Below, piece after piece: positions 34,487-35,768 of a stretch of 35,768 nucleotides of DNA (position 1 is its first letter; each line of letters starts with the position of its first letter). The notes below the pieces were generated by a model. The model saw nothing but the letters and a program-made list of their open reading frames with translations, ran no database searches and was not told the DNA's origin. Origin of the DNA: Candidatus Bathyarchaeota archaeon (GTDB lineage Archaea; Thermoproteota; Bathyarchaeia; Bathyarchaeales; Bathycorpusculaceae); contig PLYI01000011.1 of assembly GCA_003151735.1 (NCBI GenBank), positions 1 to 35,768 on the forward strand. Direction: 5' to 3'. The translations under genes and the position numbers were made by a program.

Positions 34487-35768
34487 TAATTCCCCAACTT
34501 TCTGATCCAAATAAAATTAGAGATAAGAGATGATGCGATGGAAGGCGTTGTCCCCGCACTTATGTTCACTGCAGTTGAAATTGTTTGCCCCGAAGTACAA
34601 TTAACCATGTCAGAGACAACTGGGACTACTGGCTTTGTGGCAGCTGTAGCAAACCAAACGGTTTGCCCTGCATGGATTGCTCCAGCAAGTTGAGTGTATA
34701 GAGATGCAAATGCAGCGGCACTTGCCGTTGCTGCAGTTATTCCAACGGAAGCGGTTACTTCATATTTTCCAGTAACAGGACAAGTATAAATTCCACCAGT
34801 CGCATTATAAGACGAATTATCATCAAAATCTTTTGTGGTGTATTGAAGTTGAAATAATCCAGTACCGGCCAGTGTACCCCCAGCCGAAAGTGTGGCCGTT
34901 ACAGTTGCACCCGTATATCTTGCTGATAAATTTTCAGGTACACTAGAACTAAACCAATTGGTTCCATCGGTAACCCATTTAGTGTCTTGGTATTTTCCCT
35001 TAACTACAAAATTTCCAGCAACACCGTCAAAGCTTTCAGATCCAAAAGGTCCAATAGTTAAGTTGTTCGTTTGGAAAGTACCGCCTCTATCTTTAAACTC
35101 AATGGCAGACCCATAAGCAGGAAAAGAAGATGGGTTAGGCATTGTCATTGCGACGGTATTTCCAGAAGTGTTAACCAAATAAACACTATTAAACGATGCT
35201 TTTGTTGTGTTTGAAACAATGGCTGTGGTAGCGCCGTTATTTACAGAAAGACTTGGATAAAATTCTTGGACGATTATTACTCCAGACCCACCGGCACCGC
35301 CTGCATTTCCACTAGGTCCAGCGCCACCTGCTGTTCCTGATCCACCTACATTATAAGAATAAGTAGATGATGGACTTGATATCATTGAGATTACATATCC
35401 ACCGCAAGCACCTCCAGAAGCATCCCCAGCCACTGCAGTTGAAGATCCACCACCACCGCCACTTCCAGAATTTACTATAGCACCAAAGCCTGCTGTATTT
35501 GTATCGCCATAACCACCTGCGCCAGCCCCACCAAATGGAGAAACGCATCCATGGCCACCACTATCTACTGCGGCCTGACCACCATTTCCACCATAGCCGC
35601 CTTGTACATTGACTATTGTGTTTCCGCCAGCAGTAACATTGGTTCCACCAATTGGAGCATTTGTATTGAATTGTCCCCCAGGTCCACCGCCGGCCTGTAT
35701 AAAGCCAGCACCACCAAAATTAGTATTGCCTCCAGCGTTTGCAGCAGTTCCTGCTGAAGCCCCAGAAC
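34486..35768 (-). CDS. Tail fibre, C-terminal part (gene begins at 601)
   Basis: This is the rest of the fibre gene whose start lies at base 601. The first 110 residues in this segment are extremely Gly/Ala/Asn-rich (for example GGAGAGGYGDTNTAG and SGSGGGGGS), a glycine-rich shaft. Then VIIVQEFYPSLSVNNG and a beta-rich region lead to a C-terminal domain (YTCPVTGKYEVTASVGI...) resembling the C1q/TNF-like jelly-roll heads of phage fibres. The frame is open to the right edge and joins base 1 in frame as GGT GCT GGT TCT. Stop overlaps the hydroxylase start. Confidence 0.8.
   Translation of the reverse strand, partial: SGASAGTAANAGGNTNFGGAGFIQAGGGPGGQFNTNAPIGGTNVTAGGNTIVNVQGGYGGNGGQAAVDSGGHGCVSPFGGAGAGGYGDTNTAGFGAIVNSGSGGGGGSSTAVAGDASGGACGGYVISMISSPSSTYSYNVGGSGTAGGAGPSGNAGGAGGSGVIIVQEFYPSLSVNNGATTAIVSNTTKASFNSVYLVNTSGNTVAMTMPNPSSFPAYGSAIEFKDRGGTFQTNNLTIGPFGSESFDGVAGNFVVKGKYQDTKWVTDGTNWFSSSVPENLSARYTGATVTATLSAGGTLAGTGLFQLQYTTKDFDDNSSYNATGGIYTCPVTGKYEVTASVGITAATASAAAFASLYTQLAGAIHAGQTVWFATAATKPVVPVVSDMVNCTSGQTISTAVNISAGTTPSIASSLISNFIWIRKLGN

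Overview
The window looks like the complete, circularly closed genome of a tailed phage with a P22-like (podovirus) virion. The evidence is a portal, scaffold, coat, gp4, gp10 and gp7/gp20/gp16-type series in P22 order, plus one tail-fibre reading frame that runs off base 1 and resumes in frame at base 35768. G+C is moderate (about 40-45% by eye). Signal peptides, a lipoprotein, an O-antigen-ligase-like enzyme and spanin-like genes point to a Gram-negative host. I cannot name the host; the fibre sequence style recalls Bdellovibrionota, but that is weak. A tyrosine integrase and an XRE-type regulator suggest a temperate phage.

Almost everything is on the minus strand, so transcription reads from high to low coordinates. 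(1) Control region near 24.5 kb: a ribbon-helix-helix regulator (minus) faces five tiny plus-strand genes, with a direct repeat between them. (2) Early operon, 24.4 to 13.4 kb: small acidic proteins, a lipoprotein, a YqaJ-type exonuclease and RecT; then a 600-base non-coding, hairpin-rich stretch ending in a plus-strand terminator; then integrase, a resolvase-like HTH protein, a methyltransferase, a PP-loop (PAPS reductase-like) protein, an XRE regulator, an Acb2/Tad1-like small protein, many small zinc-binding or membrane proteins, tRNA-Asn, two tandem secreted paralogues and a terminator at 13.39 kb. (3) Late operon from a promoter at 13.25 kb: a chimeric remnant gene, TerS, a glycosyltransferase with a SEC-C zinc motif, TerL split into ATPase and nuclease genes, portal, scaffold, coat, a possible decoration protein, a second glycosyltransferase, gp4, gp10 and two fibres, continuing through the window junction. 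(4) The rest of the late operon, 34.5 to 25.4 kb: an Asp/Asn hydroxylase-like enzyme, a GNAT acetyltransferase, three ejection proteins, a tailspike-like protein, an O-antigen ligase/polymerase-like membrane protein, small membrane proteins (holin/spanin candidates) and a DUF5675-like protein.

Most neighbouring genes overlap as ATGA or TAATG, which implies translational coupling in long operons. The main points of interest are: the structured non-coding region at 21.1-21.7 kb; a 19-bp palindrome (TGATTCC-N5-GGAATCA) with two perfect copies and at least four degenerate copies placed at gene junctions, resembling dispersed operators or stoperators; the set of virion or surface modifying enzymes inside the structural operon; the split terminase; and a gene that looks like the scar of a deleted DNA methylase.
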